From positions 1-64,000 of the forward strand of contig NZ_PZKE01000015.1 in assembly GCF_003034965.1 (NCBI RefSeq): a stretch of DNA of 64,000 nt. Reading direction: 5' to 3'. The notes beneath the pieces were generated by a model. It was not told where the DNA came from, did not search any database, and saw only the letters and a program-made list of their open reading frames with translations. Both the position numbers and the translations under genes were made by a program. Each line of letters starts with the position of its first letter. Within the stretch, counting starts at the first letter, position 1. This document shows positions 41,724 through 49,904 of the stretch, piece by piece. Source of the stretch: Fuscovulum blasticum DSM 2131. GTDB taxonomy: Bacteria > Pseudomonadota > Alphaproteobacteria > Rhodobacterales > Rhodobacteraceae.

Positions 41724-42585
41724 TGAAGGTGACGCCCGGCATCTGCCGGATCAGGGCCACGTCCTCGTAATAGGCGGCGGTGATTTCCTCCACCAGCTCG
41801 GCGGTCCAGCCGGGCAGGTCGATGTTCATCTCGATGCGCTCGGGCAGGGCGTATTTGTCCAGAAACGCCGCCACGATCCGGCGCCGCTGCTGGATCGACG
41901 CCGGCGGATGCGCCACCAGATAGGCCTTCAACTGGGCCAGCCCTTCGGGCGACATGATCGCGGCCAGAAGTTCATCGGTATCCGTCAGCTCGGTGCCATC
42001 GGCATGGCCCGATACCGCCTGCAACACCTCGGGCCAGATCAGCGGCGTGTCCTCATCGCACCAGATGACCAGCGGCACGCCCGGGTTTTGCGCCAGGATC
42101 TGGCGCACCACCAGCGACCAGCGCAGTTCGGCCGGATAGGTGCCGCGGATGAAATCCTCATAGGGGCGGGCGCGCTGCTTTTCGAACAGCGCCGGAACGA
42201 AGGTTGCCGGATTGCGCAGCGCCAGATGGAATTCTGCCTCGTTCTGCGGCAGGATGCGGGTAAAGGCGCGGATGCGTTCGCCCGCGAACGTGTACATCTG
42301 GCCGTTCAGCACCCATTGCGGAAAGCTGAGGAAACTGTCCCAGCTCAGCACAACGCGCGAGGCCTGGTTGTCCTCGACCAGTTGTTCCATGACGATGGTC
42401 TGGATCTCGGCGTCGGACGCCGCCCCCTTCAACTGCACCGCCGTATCGCGCAGCAGCCGGCGATACCGCGTCGGAGCCGGCACCAGGATGCCCTGGGCGG
42501 CCAGCGTCACGCGGTTCTTCAGCAGGCAGCGGATCAGCCGCTCTTCATCGGTGCAATGGGCGCCGAGGTGATAAACAATACGCAT
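41713..42585 (-). CDS. hypothetical protein with sulfotransferase-like fold
   Basis: The approximately 290-residue protein has an N-terminus MRIVYHLGAHCTDEERLIRCLLKNRVTLAAQGILVPAP that follows the strand-loop-helix of sulfotransferases. The usual PAPS-binding HxGxxKTGTT-type loop is changed to HLGAHCTDEE. Later blocks are VVLSWDSFLSFPQWVLNG, FTRILPQNEAEFHLALRNPATFVPALF and VPLVIWCDEDTPLIWP. The activity is uncertain. The ATG at 42585 is preferred to a TTG two codons upstream. It is divergent from an ABC permease. A cell-surface modification role would be a guess. Confidence 0.65.
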   Translation of the reverse strand: MRIVYHLGAHCTDEERLIRCLLKNRVTLAAQGILVPAPTRYRRLLRDTAVQLKGAASDAEIQTIVMEQLVEDNQASRVVLSWDSFLSFPQWVLNGQMYTFAGERIRAFTRILPQNEAEFHLALRNPATFVPALFEKQRARPYEDFIRGTYPAELRWSLVVRQILAQNPGVPLVIWCDEDTPLIWPEVLQAVSGHADGTELTDTDELLAAIMSPEGLAQLKAYLVAHPPASIQQRRRIVAAFLDKYALPERIEMNIDLPGWTAELVEEITAAYYEDVALIRQMPGVTFIAP

Positions 42586-42688
42586 ATTCAAGGAACGGGC
42601 TCGACTCTTTCTGTTCGGCGGATGCAGGCCGCGCCGGACTATACGGGCTTTTCTTTACAGGGAAACCGGATTCGGCTAACCCGCATTT

Positions 42689-44365
42689 ATGTCCGACCAA
42701 AATACTCAACAGCCAGCCGCGGCCCTGCGGCGCCGGTCCTTCGCATCGCTGCTGCCGGACCTGTGGAGCGTGGGGGCCGCGCTGATTGCGGTGCTGGTGC
42801 TGGCGCCGGTGGTCTCGGTCGTCTGGATCGCCTTCCACCCGACCGAAAACATCTGGCCGCATCTGATGGCCAGCGTCTTGCCCCGCTATCTGACCACCAC
42901 GCTGATCCTGATGCTGTCGGTGGCGGTGCTGACCGCCGCCATGGGCACGGGCGCGGCCTGGCTGGTGTCGATGTATCGCTTTCCGGGCCGCAACTGGCTG
43001 GATTTCGCGCTGTTCTTCCCGCTGGCGATTCCGGCCTATGTCGGCGCCTATGCCATTGTCGATCTGCTGGATTACGCGGGTCCGGTGCAATCGGCGCTGC
43101 GGCAGGCGATGGGCTGGACCAGCGCCCGCGACTACTGGTTCCCGCAGACCCGTTCGCTCTGGGGGGCGGCGCTGGTGCTGTCGGCGGCCTTTTACCCCTA
43201 TGTCTATCTGCTGGCCCGGGCGGCCTTTCGCGAACAGTCGGGCTGCACCTATGAGGTGGCCCGCGCCTTGGGGCAAGGGCCCTGGGGCCTGTTCGCGCGG
43301 GTTGGCCTGCCGATGGCGCGGCCCGCCATTGCCGTGGGCATGTCGCTGGCACTGATGGAGACGGTGGCCGATTACGGCACCGTGCATCACTTCGGGGTGC
43401 AGACCCTGACCACCGGCATTTTCACCACCTGGCTGGATGGCGGCAATGCCGGCGGCGCGGCGCAGATCGCCGGTGTGGTGCTGACGCTGATCCTGGTTCT
43501 TGTCACGCTGGAGCGGCTGTCGCGCCGCAACGCCCGCTTTCACCGCCTGTCCCGCGCCCAACGCCCGATCGAGCGCCAGCCGCTGACCGGCCTGCGCGGG
43601 CTGGCGGCGCTGGCGGCCTGCCTTGTGCCCTTCACGCTGGGCTTCGTGCTGCCGGTCGCGGTCATGGCCTACCATTCGGCACAGGCCCCGGCGCAATGGC
43701 TGGCGCCCGGTCTGTTCAAGGCGCTGGTCAACACCCTGGTCGCCGGCGGCGGCGCGGCGCTGGTCACGGTGACGCTGGCGCTGCTGCTGGTCTATGGCCT
43801 GCGGCTTTCGGCGCATCCGGCCGGCCGCATCGTGCTGCCGCTGACCACGCTGGGCTATGCCACCCCCGGCGCGGTGCTGGCGGTGGGCCTGCTGTTGCCG
43901 CTGGCGGCGCTGGACCATCGCCTTGCCGACGGGATCGAGGCGCTGACCGGCCACGATCCCGGCCTGCTGATCACCGGCACCGCCTTCGCACTGGGCCTGG
44001 CCTATGTGGTGCGGTTCTTCGGCGTGGCGCAGGGGGCGGTCGAAACCGCCTTCGGCCGGGTCTCGCCTTCGCTTCCGCTGGCGGCCCGGTCGCTGGGCCG
44101 CAGCCCCGGCGGCACGCTGATCGCGGTCTATCTGCCGATGATGCGCGGCTCGGTCCTGACGGCGCTGCTGGTTGTCTTCGTCGATTGCGTCAAGGAACTG
44201 CCCGCGACGCTGCTGCTGCGGCCATTCAATTACAACACCCTGGCCACGCGCGTCTTCGAACTGGCCTCGCTGGAGCGCCTGTCCGAAGCCGCCCCCGCCG
44301 CGCTTTTGGTCATGGCCGTGGGGCTGGTCGCGGTGATCCCCATCGCACGTTCCGGGCAGACCTGA
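42689..44365 (+). CDS. iron(III)-type ABC transporter double permease (FbpB-like)
   Basis: The 558-residue protein contains two permease halves of about six helices. The EAA loops are REQSGCTYEVARALGQGPWGLFARVGLPMARPA and FGRVSPSLPLAARSLGRSPGGTLIAVYLPMMRGS. Other blocks typical of FbpB/SfuB are LIAVLVLAPVVSVVWIAFHP, METVADYGTVHHFGVQTLTTGIF and DCVKELPATLLLRPFNYNTLATRVFE. No binding protein or ATPase gene is adjacent. Ferric iron uptake is inferred from family resemblance. The ribosome-binding site is weak. Confidence 0.87.
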   Translation: MSDQNTQQPAAALRRRSFASLLPDLWSVGAALIAVLVLAPVVSVVWIAFHPTENIWPHLMASVLPRYLTTTLILMLSVAVLTAAMGTGAAWLVSMYRFPGRNWLDFALFFPLAIPAYVGAYAIVDLLDYAGPVQSALRQAMGWTSARDYWFPQTRSLWGAALVLSAAFYPYVYLLARAAFREQSGCTYEVARALGQGPWGLFARVGLPMARPAIAVGMSLALMETVADYGTVHHFGVQTLTTGIFTTWLDGGNAGGAAQIAGVVLTLILVLVTLERLSRRNARFHRLSRAQRPIERQPLTGLRGLAALAACLVPFTLGFVLPVAVMAYHSAQAPAQWLAPGLFKALVNTLVAGGGAALVTVTLALLLVYGLRLSAHPAGRIVLPLTTLGYATPGAVLAVGLLLPLAALDHRLADGIEALTGHDPGLLITGTAFALGLAYVVRFFGVAQGAVETAFGRVSPSLPLAARSLGRSPGGTLIAVYLPMMRGSVLTALLVVFVDCVKELPATLLLRPFNYNTLATRVFELASLERLSEAAPAALLVMAVGLVAVIPIARSGQT

Positions 44366-44416
44366 CACCCCGACGCTTGCACCCCCCCGCCCGCCTGCGC
44401 TAAACAGCCCCCGTGT

Positions 44417-44492
44417 GCCCCTATAGCTCAGCTGGTAGAGCATCTGATTTGTAATCAGGGGGTCGGGGGTTCAAGTCCCTCTGGGGGCACCA
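44417..44492 (+). tRNA. tRNA-Thr (TGT)
   Basis: The cloverleaf has acceptor GCCCCTA pairing with TGGGGGC (one G-T), a D-arm TAGCTCAGCTGGTAGAGC, anticodon loop TTTGTAA with TGT, T-arm GGGGGTTCAAGTCCCTC, discriminator A and an encoded CCA. Confidence 0.97.
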
Positions 44493-44614
44493 GATTTCAA
44501 CCCAAACCTTCCCTTGACCGGCGCATCCTGCGGTGGAACGCTGCACGGGCGCCGATGGTGCGCCCCTACGTCAGCCGCGCGGCCAAGCTGCCGCCCCAAC
44601 CGGGAGACCGACCG

Positions 44615-45430
44615 ATGTGTGACGCTTGCCTGATCGACTCTGTCAAAGCCTCGATGCTCAGCCGCCGCGCGCTGTTTGCCGGGGCGGCCGCCACCACCGC
44701 CGCGGTGGTGGCCTCGGGGCTGACCGCGGCCCGGCCCGCGCTGGCGCAGGCCGCCGGCCGGGTGGTGGACCTGACCCACGCCTATGACGGCAGCTTTCCC
44801 ACCTTCGACGGCGTTCCTGGCATCCTTTACGAACCGGCGGTCAAGTTCGCCGACTCGGGCTATCAGCTCTGGAAGCTGACGATCTACGAACACACCGGCA
44901 CCCATATCGACGCGCCGCTGCATTTCACCGCCGATGGCACCTCGGTCGCCGATCTGGCGCCCGAGCGGCTGGTCTGCCCGCTGTGCATCATCGACATCAG
45001 TGCCAAGGCGAAGGACGACGCCAATGCCACGGTCGCGCCCGAGGACATCGAGGCCTGGGTGTCTGCCCATGGCGAGATTCCCGCCGGGGCGCTGGTGGCG
45101 TTTCATTCCGGCTGGGCGGCCAAGGTGGGCAGCCCCGAATTCCGCAACACCCCGGATGGCAAGTTCGCCTTCCCCGGCTTTTCCAAGGCGGCGACCGACC
45201 TGCTGGCCACGCTGGACGTGGCCGCGATCGGGGTGGATACCCTGTCGCTGGACCCCGGAAATTCCGCCGATTTCGCGGTGCACAACAGTTGGCTGCCCGG
45301 GGGCCGGTTCGGGATCGAGAATCTGGCGAACCTGGATCAGTTGCCGCCCGCCGGCGCCACGGCCTTTGTCGGCGCCCCCAAGCACAAGGGCGGCACCGGC
45401 GGCCCGGCCCGCGTGCTGGCGGTGGTCTGA
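44615..45430 (+). CDS. cyclase family (kynurenine formamidase-like) exported protein
   Basis: The 271-residue protein begins MCDACLIDSVKASMLSRRALFAGAAAT, a twin-arginine signal that probably uses Tat. The cyclase-family core is VVDLTHAYDGSFPTFDGVP, the metal motif EHTGTHIDAPLHF and FHSGWAAKVGSP, then IGVDTLSLDPG and HNSWLPGGRFGIENLANL. These proteins hydrolyse N-formylkynurenine or related cyclic amides. The CGGGAGACCGACCG sequence supports the ATG at 44615. Its stop overlaps the next start as TGATG. The true substrate is unknown. Confidence 0.88.
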   Translation: MCDACLIDSVKASMLSRRALFAGAAATTAAVVASGLTAARPALAQAAGRVVDLTHAYDGSFPTFDGVPGILYEPAVKFADSGYQLWKLTIYEHTGTHIDAPLHFTADGTSVADLAPERLVCPLCIIDISAKAKDDANATVAPEDIEAWVSAHGEIPAGALVAFHSGWAAKVGSPEFRNTPDGKFAFPGFSKAATDLLATLDVAAIGVDTLSLDPGNSADFAVHNSWLPGGRFGIENLANLDQLPPAGATAFVGAPKHKGGTGGPARVLAVV

Positions 45431-45825
45431 TGGGCACCGTTCCCCTGCTGACGGACGAGACGGCCGCACCCGAGGCCCGCGCCGTTTTCGACGACATCCG
45501 GGCGAAACGGCGGACCGATTACGTCAACAACTTCTGGCGCGCGCTGGCCAATGATCCGCCGCTGTTGCAGGCCACCTGGGACCGGCTTCAGCAGGTCATG
45601 GCCCCGGGCGCGCTGGACCCGCTGGTGAAGGAGATGGTCTATATCGCCGTCTCGGTGGCGAACGGCTGTTCCTATTGCATCCACAGCCACACCGCCGCGG
45701 CCCGTGCCAAAGGCATGACGCCCGAGATGCACGCCGAGCTTCTGGCGGTTGTCGGGATGGCGGCGCAGACCAATGCGCTGGTCCATGCGCTTCAGGTCGA
45801 GGTGGACGCGCGGTTCAAGGCATAG
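45430..45825 (+). CDS. carboxymuconolactone decarboxylase/AhpD-like protein
   Basis: The 131-residue alkylhydroperoxidase-like protein has the redox motif NGCSYCIHSHTAAARAKGM (CxxC with a downstream His). Flanking helices are MAPGALDPLVKEMVYIAVSVA and MTPEMHAELLAVVGMAAQTNALVHAL. It is translationally coupled to the cyclase-family gene (TGATG), so the two may act together, for example in turnover of an oxidised aromatic compound; that link is inference. Confidence 0.9.
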   Translation: MGTVPLLTDETAAPEARAVFDDIRAKRRTDYVNNFWRALANDPPLLQATWDRLQQVMAPGALDPLVKEMVYIAVSVANGCSYCIHSHTAAARAKGMTPEMHAELLAVVGMAAQTNALVHALQVEVDARFKA

Positions 45826-45941
45826 GGCGGGGGCAGCCATACCCTGACGGCATGGCCGAATTGCTGCGGGCGCACTATCGCGCATTGCTGCGCTGCGGCA
45901 GGATGCGGAAAGGGGGGGACATCCTGACCAAAGGGTATCCC

Positions 45942-46121
45942 ATGTTCACGTCCACCAGACCGAATGCCTTGTGGCGCCGCCTTGTCGCGCTGGCCGAATC
46001 CCGGCCCGATGTGCGGGCGCTGAACCGGCTAAATGCCACCACGGACGAAGACCTTTCCGCCCGCGGGCTGACCCGCGTGGGCGAGGTTCATCGCATCATG
46101 GGGGCCAGATTCTACATCTGA
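45942..46121 (+). CDS. DUF1127 small protein
   Basis: The 59-residue product MFTSTRPNALWRRLVALAES continues to ALNRLNATTDEDLSARGLTRVGEVHRIMGARFYI. The last part fits the DUF1127 pattern of an Arg-rich C-terminal helix (LxxLxDxDLxxxGLTR). DUF1127 proteins in alphaproteobacteria affect RNA turnover and phosphate or growth-phase physiology. AAAGGGTATCCC precedes the ATG. Stand-alone gene. Confidence 0.8.
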   Translation: MFTSTRPNALWRRLVALAESRPDVRALNRLNATTDEDLSARGLTRVGEVHRIMGARFYI

Positions 46122-46182
46122 GACCTGCCCTTTGCGCGCCGCCGCAACTTCGATAGGTTGGCGCGCGAAACAGGGGGGCAGG

Positions 46183-46986
46183 ATGGCAAGGGAACCAAGC
46201 GGGCTGACGCGCGCGACCAGTGATCAGGTGTCGAAGATCCTGGACGGACCGCCCACGATGGAGCGGTTGAATGCCGCGCTGCGGCTGCTGGCCAAGTGGC
46301 GGTCAATGGTGCTGGCCAACACGCATGAGGCCCATGCCGGCTCTACCGTGCTTGCGGGGCCGTTTGCCGGGATGGCCTTTCCCGTGCCCTCGGCCGAAGG
46401 CGGGCGGGCGCCGCGCCTTCTGGGCAGCTACGAGGCCAGTCTTGTGCCCGTGTTCGAAACCATCATCGCGCGGGCCTATCCCCTGGTCGTCAACATCGGT
46501 TCGGCCGAAGGATATTATGCCGTGGGTCTGGCCCGCCGGATGCCGCAGACGCGGGTGCTGGCGCGTGACATCGACCTGAACGCGCAGGCCCTGTGCCGCA
46601 CCCTGGCCGCGGCCAATGGCGTGGCGGACCGGGTCGAGGTGGGCGGCGAGGTCACCGCCGCCGATCTGGCGATCTGCGCCGACCAGCCGACCGTCGTGCT
46701 GTGCGACATCGAGGGGGCCGAAGACAGCCTGCTGGACCCGGTGGCCGCCCCCGGCCTGGCCGCCGCCGACATTCTGGTGGAACTGCACCCCAGAAACCGC
46801 CCCGGCCTGGCCGACCGGATCGAGGCGCGGTTTCAGGCCAGCCACCGGATCACCCGCTTCGGCCGCAGCTTCACCGCCACGCCGCTGCCGCCCTGGACCG
46901 AAACCCTGAATGATCTGGACAGGTTGCTGCTGATCTGGGAATGGCGGGCCTCGCCAACGCCCTGGCTGTGGATGGAACGGAAATGA
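46183..46986 (+). CDS. FkbM-like SAM-dependent methyltransferase
   Basis: The 267-residue protein has a Rossmann SAM-binding motif VVNIGSAEGYYAVGLARRMP, acidic residue RDIDLNAQAL, a middle VVLCDIEGAEDSLLDP and ADILVELHPRNRPGL, in the order expected for FkbM-type methyltransferases. GGGGGGCAGG precedes the ATG at 46183. It is the first gene of a three-gene operon coupled by ATGA to a glycosyltransferase and then a dehydrogenase, suggesting modification of a glycan. Acceptor unknown. Confidence 0.8.
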   Translation: MAREPSGLTRATSDQVSKILDGPPTMERLNAALRLLAKWRSMVLANTHEAHAGSTVLAGPFAGMAFPVPSAEGGRAPRLLGSYEASLVPVFETIIARAYPLVVNIGSAEGYYAVGLARRMPQTRVLARDIDLNAQALCRTLAAANGVADRVEVGGEVTAADLAICADQPTVVLCDIEGAEDSLLDPVAAPGLAAADILVELHPRNRPGLADRIEARFQASHRITRFGRSFTATPLPPWTETLNDLDRLLLIWEWRASPTPWLWMERK

Positions 46987-48650
46987 CCAAACCGCTGGCC
47001 AATGCCGCGATCTATTTTGCGCTCGATGGCTATGATCCGGCCGCCAAGGGCATCAACGGCCGCCGTGTCGCGGGCGAAAGCTTCCTGAACGGCTATCTCG
47101 ACCATGCCCATGCCGATGAGGTGGTCAGCCTGACCCACGGCCTTCGCGATGCGCGGCATTTCAGTGCGATCGTTGCCCGGCGGGCGGGCCACCGGCGCGT
47201 GCGCAGCGTGATGCTGGACCGCGCGCAAGAGATCGCGCCGCTCGACGTGCTCAGCTATCCCAGCCCCGCGATTGGCCGGGAATGCTGGCGCCGGTCGGAA
47301 TACGGATCGGCGGCCTATGCCATTTGCGGCGTCACCCATACCATCGCGACCCGCCTGTTCATGCAGTCGATGGTCGAGATGCGGACCGCGCCGCAGATGC
47401 CCTGGGATGCGGTGATCTGCACCTCGCGCTCGGCGCTGGATGCGCTGACCCTGCAGATGGACCTGATCGACCAGAACCTTGCCGCCCGGTTCCGGGGCAC
47501 CGCCCCGCCGCGGCCGCTGATGCCGATCATTCCGCTGGGCATCACCTGCGACGACTTTGCCCGCAATCCTGCCGCCGGGGCGGCGCTGCGGCACCGGCTG
47601 GGCATCGGCAAGGACGACATCGCCTGCGCCATCGTGGCCCGGCTTTCCGTGGCGGAAAAATTCGATCCGCTGCCGCTGTTCATCGCGCTGTCCCGCGCCC
47701 AGGCCGAGGTCGGGCGCCGGTTCCACCTAATGCTCTACGGCAAGTTCGGCGACGCCCGGTCGCGTGAGGTCTTTTTGCGCGGGGCCGCCACCCTGATGCC
47801 TGGCGTCGGCTTCCATGTCATCGACGGCTCGGTCGCCGAGGACCGTCTGGCCACGCTGTCGGGCGCCGACATCTTCCTGTTTCCCATCGACAATGTGCAG
47901 GAAACCTTCGGCCTTGCCCCGGTCGAGGCCATGGCCGCCGGCCTGCCGCTGATCGTCACCGACTGGGACGGCATGAAGGATACCGTTCCGCCCGAGGTCG
48001 GCATCCGCGTGCCCACCGAAATGCCGCCACAGGGGGTATCGGCCCGCCTGGGCCGCCGCCTTTACGGCGAAACCGACAGCTATCCGCAGTTCTGCACCCA
48101 GCTTTCGGCGCTGACCCGGGTGGATCTTGGCGCGCTGGTCCGGGCGCTGGTGCAACTGGGCAGCGATCCGGCGCTGCGGGCGCGGATGGGGGCGGCGGGG
48201 CAGGCCCGCGCCCGCGCCGTGTACGACTGGGCCGCGGTCCTGCCGCAGATGCAGGCGCTGTGGGGGGAACAGGCGGCGATGGTTGCCCATGCGCGCGCCA
48301 CGGGGCAGGGCGAACCGCCGGTCCCGGCCCACCAGTTTCCGCCGCTGCCGCTGCCGGGCCTGTATTTCCGCAGCTTCCCCACGCGGGTGGCCCGCGACCC
48401 CGGCCGCCGGTTCGTGGCCTTGCCCGCCGACGACCTGCCCGCGCCGGAGGCGCTGCTGGACCTGCGCAATTATGAGGCCGCGAACCGCCTGATCGAGCCG
48501 CGGTCGCAGATCACGGCCACCCTTGCAGCCTTGCGGCAGGCCGGCCCCCAGGGGGCCACGCCCGACGATCTGGTGGCGGCAACCGCCATTCCGCTGGCCA
48601 GCGTCTGGCGCTGCCTGTTCTGGCTGATGAAATACGGGCTGGCGGAATGA
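46983..48650 (+). CDS. GT-B glycosyltransferase with C-terminal winged-helix-like extension
   Basis: The 555-residue protein has residues 1 to about 430 with a GT-B fold. Visible blocks are IPLGITCDDFARNP, ACAIVARLSVAEKFDPLPLF, HLMLYGKFGDARSREVF, GADIFLFPIDNVQETFGLAPVEAMAAGLPLIVTDWDGMKD. The last contains the E-x7-E nucleotide-sugar motif of family GT4. The C-terminal 120 residues are unusual and end ITATLAALRQAGPQGATPDDLVAATAIPLASVWRCLFWLMKYGL, which reads like a winged helix-turn-helix. The start overlaps the methyltransferase stop (ATGA). The sugar and acceptor are unknown. Confidence 0.82.
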   Translation: MTKPLANAAIYFALDGYDPAAKGINGRRVAGESFLNGYLDHAHADEVVSLTHGLRDARHFSAIVARRAGHRRVRSVMLDRAQEIAPLDVLSYPSPAIGRECWRRSEYGSAAYAICGVTHTIATRLFMQSMVEMRTAPQMPWDAVICTSRSALDALTLQMDLIDQNLAARFRGTAPPRPLMPIIPLGITCDDFARNPAAGAALRHRLGIGKDDIACAIVARLSVAEKFDPLPLFIALSRAQAEVGRRFHLMLYGKFGDARSREVFLRGAATLMPGVGFHVIDGSVAEDRLATLSGADIFLFPIDNVQETFGLAPVEAMAAGLPLIVTDWDGMKDTVPPEVGIRVPTEMPPQGVSARLGRRLYGETDSYPQFCTQLSALTRVDLGALVRALVQLGSDPALRARMGAAGQARARAVYDWAAVLPQMQALWGEQAAMVAHARATGQGEPPVPAHQFPPLPLPGLYFRSFPTRVARDPGRRFVALPADDLPAPEALLDLRNYEAANRLIEPRSQITATLAALRQAGPQGATPDDLVAATAIPLASVWRCLFWLMKYGLAE

Positions 48651-49396
48651 CCGGCACGCCGTCTCCCCGCAGCATCCTGATCACCGGCGCCGGCAGCGGC
48701 ATCGGTCGCGCCACGGCGCGCGCCTTTCTGGCCGCCGGCTGGCGCGTGGCGCTGATGGGCCGCCGCGCCGCCGCCCTGCAGGAAACCGCCGCCGGGGCGC
48801 CCGCGCTGATCCTGCCCGGCGATGTGGGCATCGCGGGTGATGTTGACGCCGCCTTCGCCCGCCTTGCCGCCGACTGGGGCCGGCTGGATGTGCTGTTCAA
48901 CAACGCCGGCATCGCGCTGCCGGGCCGCCCGATCGACGAAATCGCGGTCGAGGACTGGCTGACGCTGTGCCAGACCAATATCACCGGCATGTTCCTCTGC
49001 GCCCGCGCCGCCTTTGGCCTGATGCGCCGGCAGGGCCCGCAGGGCGGCCGGATCATCAACAACGGATCAATCAGCGCGCACGCGCCGCGGCCCGGTTCGG
49101 CGCCCTATACCATGTCGAAACATGCCGTCACCGGCCTGACGAAAACGCTGGCGCTGGACGGGCGCCGCTTCGGCATCGCCTGCGGCCAGATCGACATCGG
49201 CAATGCCGCCACCGATATGGCCGCCGCCTTTCCCAAGGGCGTGCCGCAGGCCGATGGCAGCCTGCGCGCCGAGCCGGTCTTCGATTTGGATCACGTCGCT
49301 GCGGCGGTGCTGCATATGGCCAGCCTGCCGGCCGACACCAACATTCCGTTTCTGACGATCATGGCGCGCGACATGCCCTGGCTGGGCCGCGGCTAG
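48647..49396 (+). CDS. short-chain dehydrogenase/reductase
   Basis: The 249-residue SDR has a nucleotide motif TGAGSGIGRATARAF at the N-terminus, then RLDVLFNNAGIAL, catalytic Ser in NNGSISAHAPRPGS and Tyr/Lys in YTMSKHAVTGL. Glu/Arg following the first beta-alpha unit (MGRRAAAL) suggests NADPH preference. The ATGA overlap with the glycosyltransferase makes it the third gene of the operon. Substrate unknown. Confidence 0.9.
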   Translation: MTGTPSPRSILITGAGSGIGRATARAFLAAGWRVALMGRRAAALQETAAGAPALILPGDVGIAGDVDAAFARLAADWGRLDVLFNNAGIALPGRPIDEIAVEDWLTLCQTNITGMFLCARAAFGLMRRQGPQGGRIINNGSISAHAPRPGSAPYTMSKHAVTGLTKTLALDGRRFGIACGQIDIGNAATDMAAAFPKGVPQADGSLRAEPVFDLDHVAAAVLHMASLPADTNIPFLTIMARDMPWLGRG

Positions 49397-49411
49397 GGGG
49401 CCTCAGGCCCC
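49395..49411. terminator. bidirectional hairpin between SDR and sqrR-like gene
   Basis: A perfect 7-bp stem GGGGGCC/GGCCCCC with a TCA loop covers the stop codons of both convergent genes. Confidence 0.45.
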
Positions 49412-49756
49412 CGGCTTGCAGAACATGTCATAGACCAGGGTGATGGTGCGCAGCACCTTTGGGTCCTGGATCGAATAATAGATCGCCTTGCCATCCCGCC
49501 GGGTGGCCACCAGCCCCTCAAGCCGCAGCCGTGCCAGTTGCTGGCTGACCGCCGCCTGACGCGAGTCGAGCAGATGCTCCAGTTCGGTCACCGATTTTTC
49601 GCCCGAAGACAGGTGGCACAGGATCATCAGCCGCCCCTCATGCGCCAGCGCCTTGAGAAAGCCCGCGGCGGCGGTGGCCTGTCGCAGCATCTGGTCGGCG
49701 GGCAGGGTGCCACAGGCTTCGTCGTCACTGATACGGTCGGGCTGAAGGGAGTTCAT
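49403..49756 (-). CDS. sqrR: ArsR-family persulfide-sensing repressor, SqrR/BigR-like
   Basis: The 117-residue winged-helix repressor has AGFLKALAHEGRLMILCHLSSGEKSVTELEHLLDSRQAAVSQQLARLRLEGLVATRRDGKAIYYSI as its core. Cysteines are at 15, 47 and 113. The spacing equals that of Rhodobacter capsulatus SqrR Cys9, Cys41 and Cys107, shifted by six; in SqrR Cys41 and Cys107 form the polysulfide link. Metal-binding CxC motifs of ArsR are absent. A reactive-sulfur sensor is therefore likely. GTG and TTG codons just upstream are alternative starts. A dyad before the gene is a candidate operator. Confidence 0.85.
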   Translation of the reverse strand: MNSLQPDRISDDEACGTLPADQMLRQATAAAGFLKALAHEGRLMILCHLSSGEKSVTELEHLLDSRQAAVSQQLARLRLEGLVATRRDGKAIYYSIQDPKVLRTITLVYDMFCKPGA

Positions 49757-49769
49757 CACCAAACGCCTC

Positions 49770-49790
49770 TGAATATGTGCGACCGATTCA
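49770..49790. promoter_or_regulatory. candidate operator of the sqrR-like gene
   Basis: TGAAT and ATTCA form a perfect 5-bp inverted repeat around an 11-base spacer, 14 bases upstream of the sqrR-like start and 115 bases before the divergent PHP gene. The position suits autoregulation. Similarity to known SqrR sites is not established here. Confidence 0.35.
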
Positions 49791-49904
49791 TAGCACGAAG
49801 AGGTTGCCCATGCGAGAGCGGCCTTGCCGCGACGGGGCCGGGCGGGGCAAGGTTCGCCGCAAAGCCGGGCGCCCGCAGAATCGCCCGGTCATGAGGGAGA
49901 TAGC

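Noticed and set aside
42545-44443. Minus-strand 632-codon frame opposite the iron-type permease
   Set aside because: Low-complexity Gln/Arg/His composition typical of an antisense frame; the permease has unambiguous motifs.
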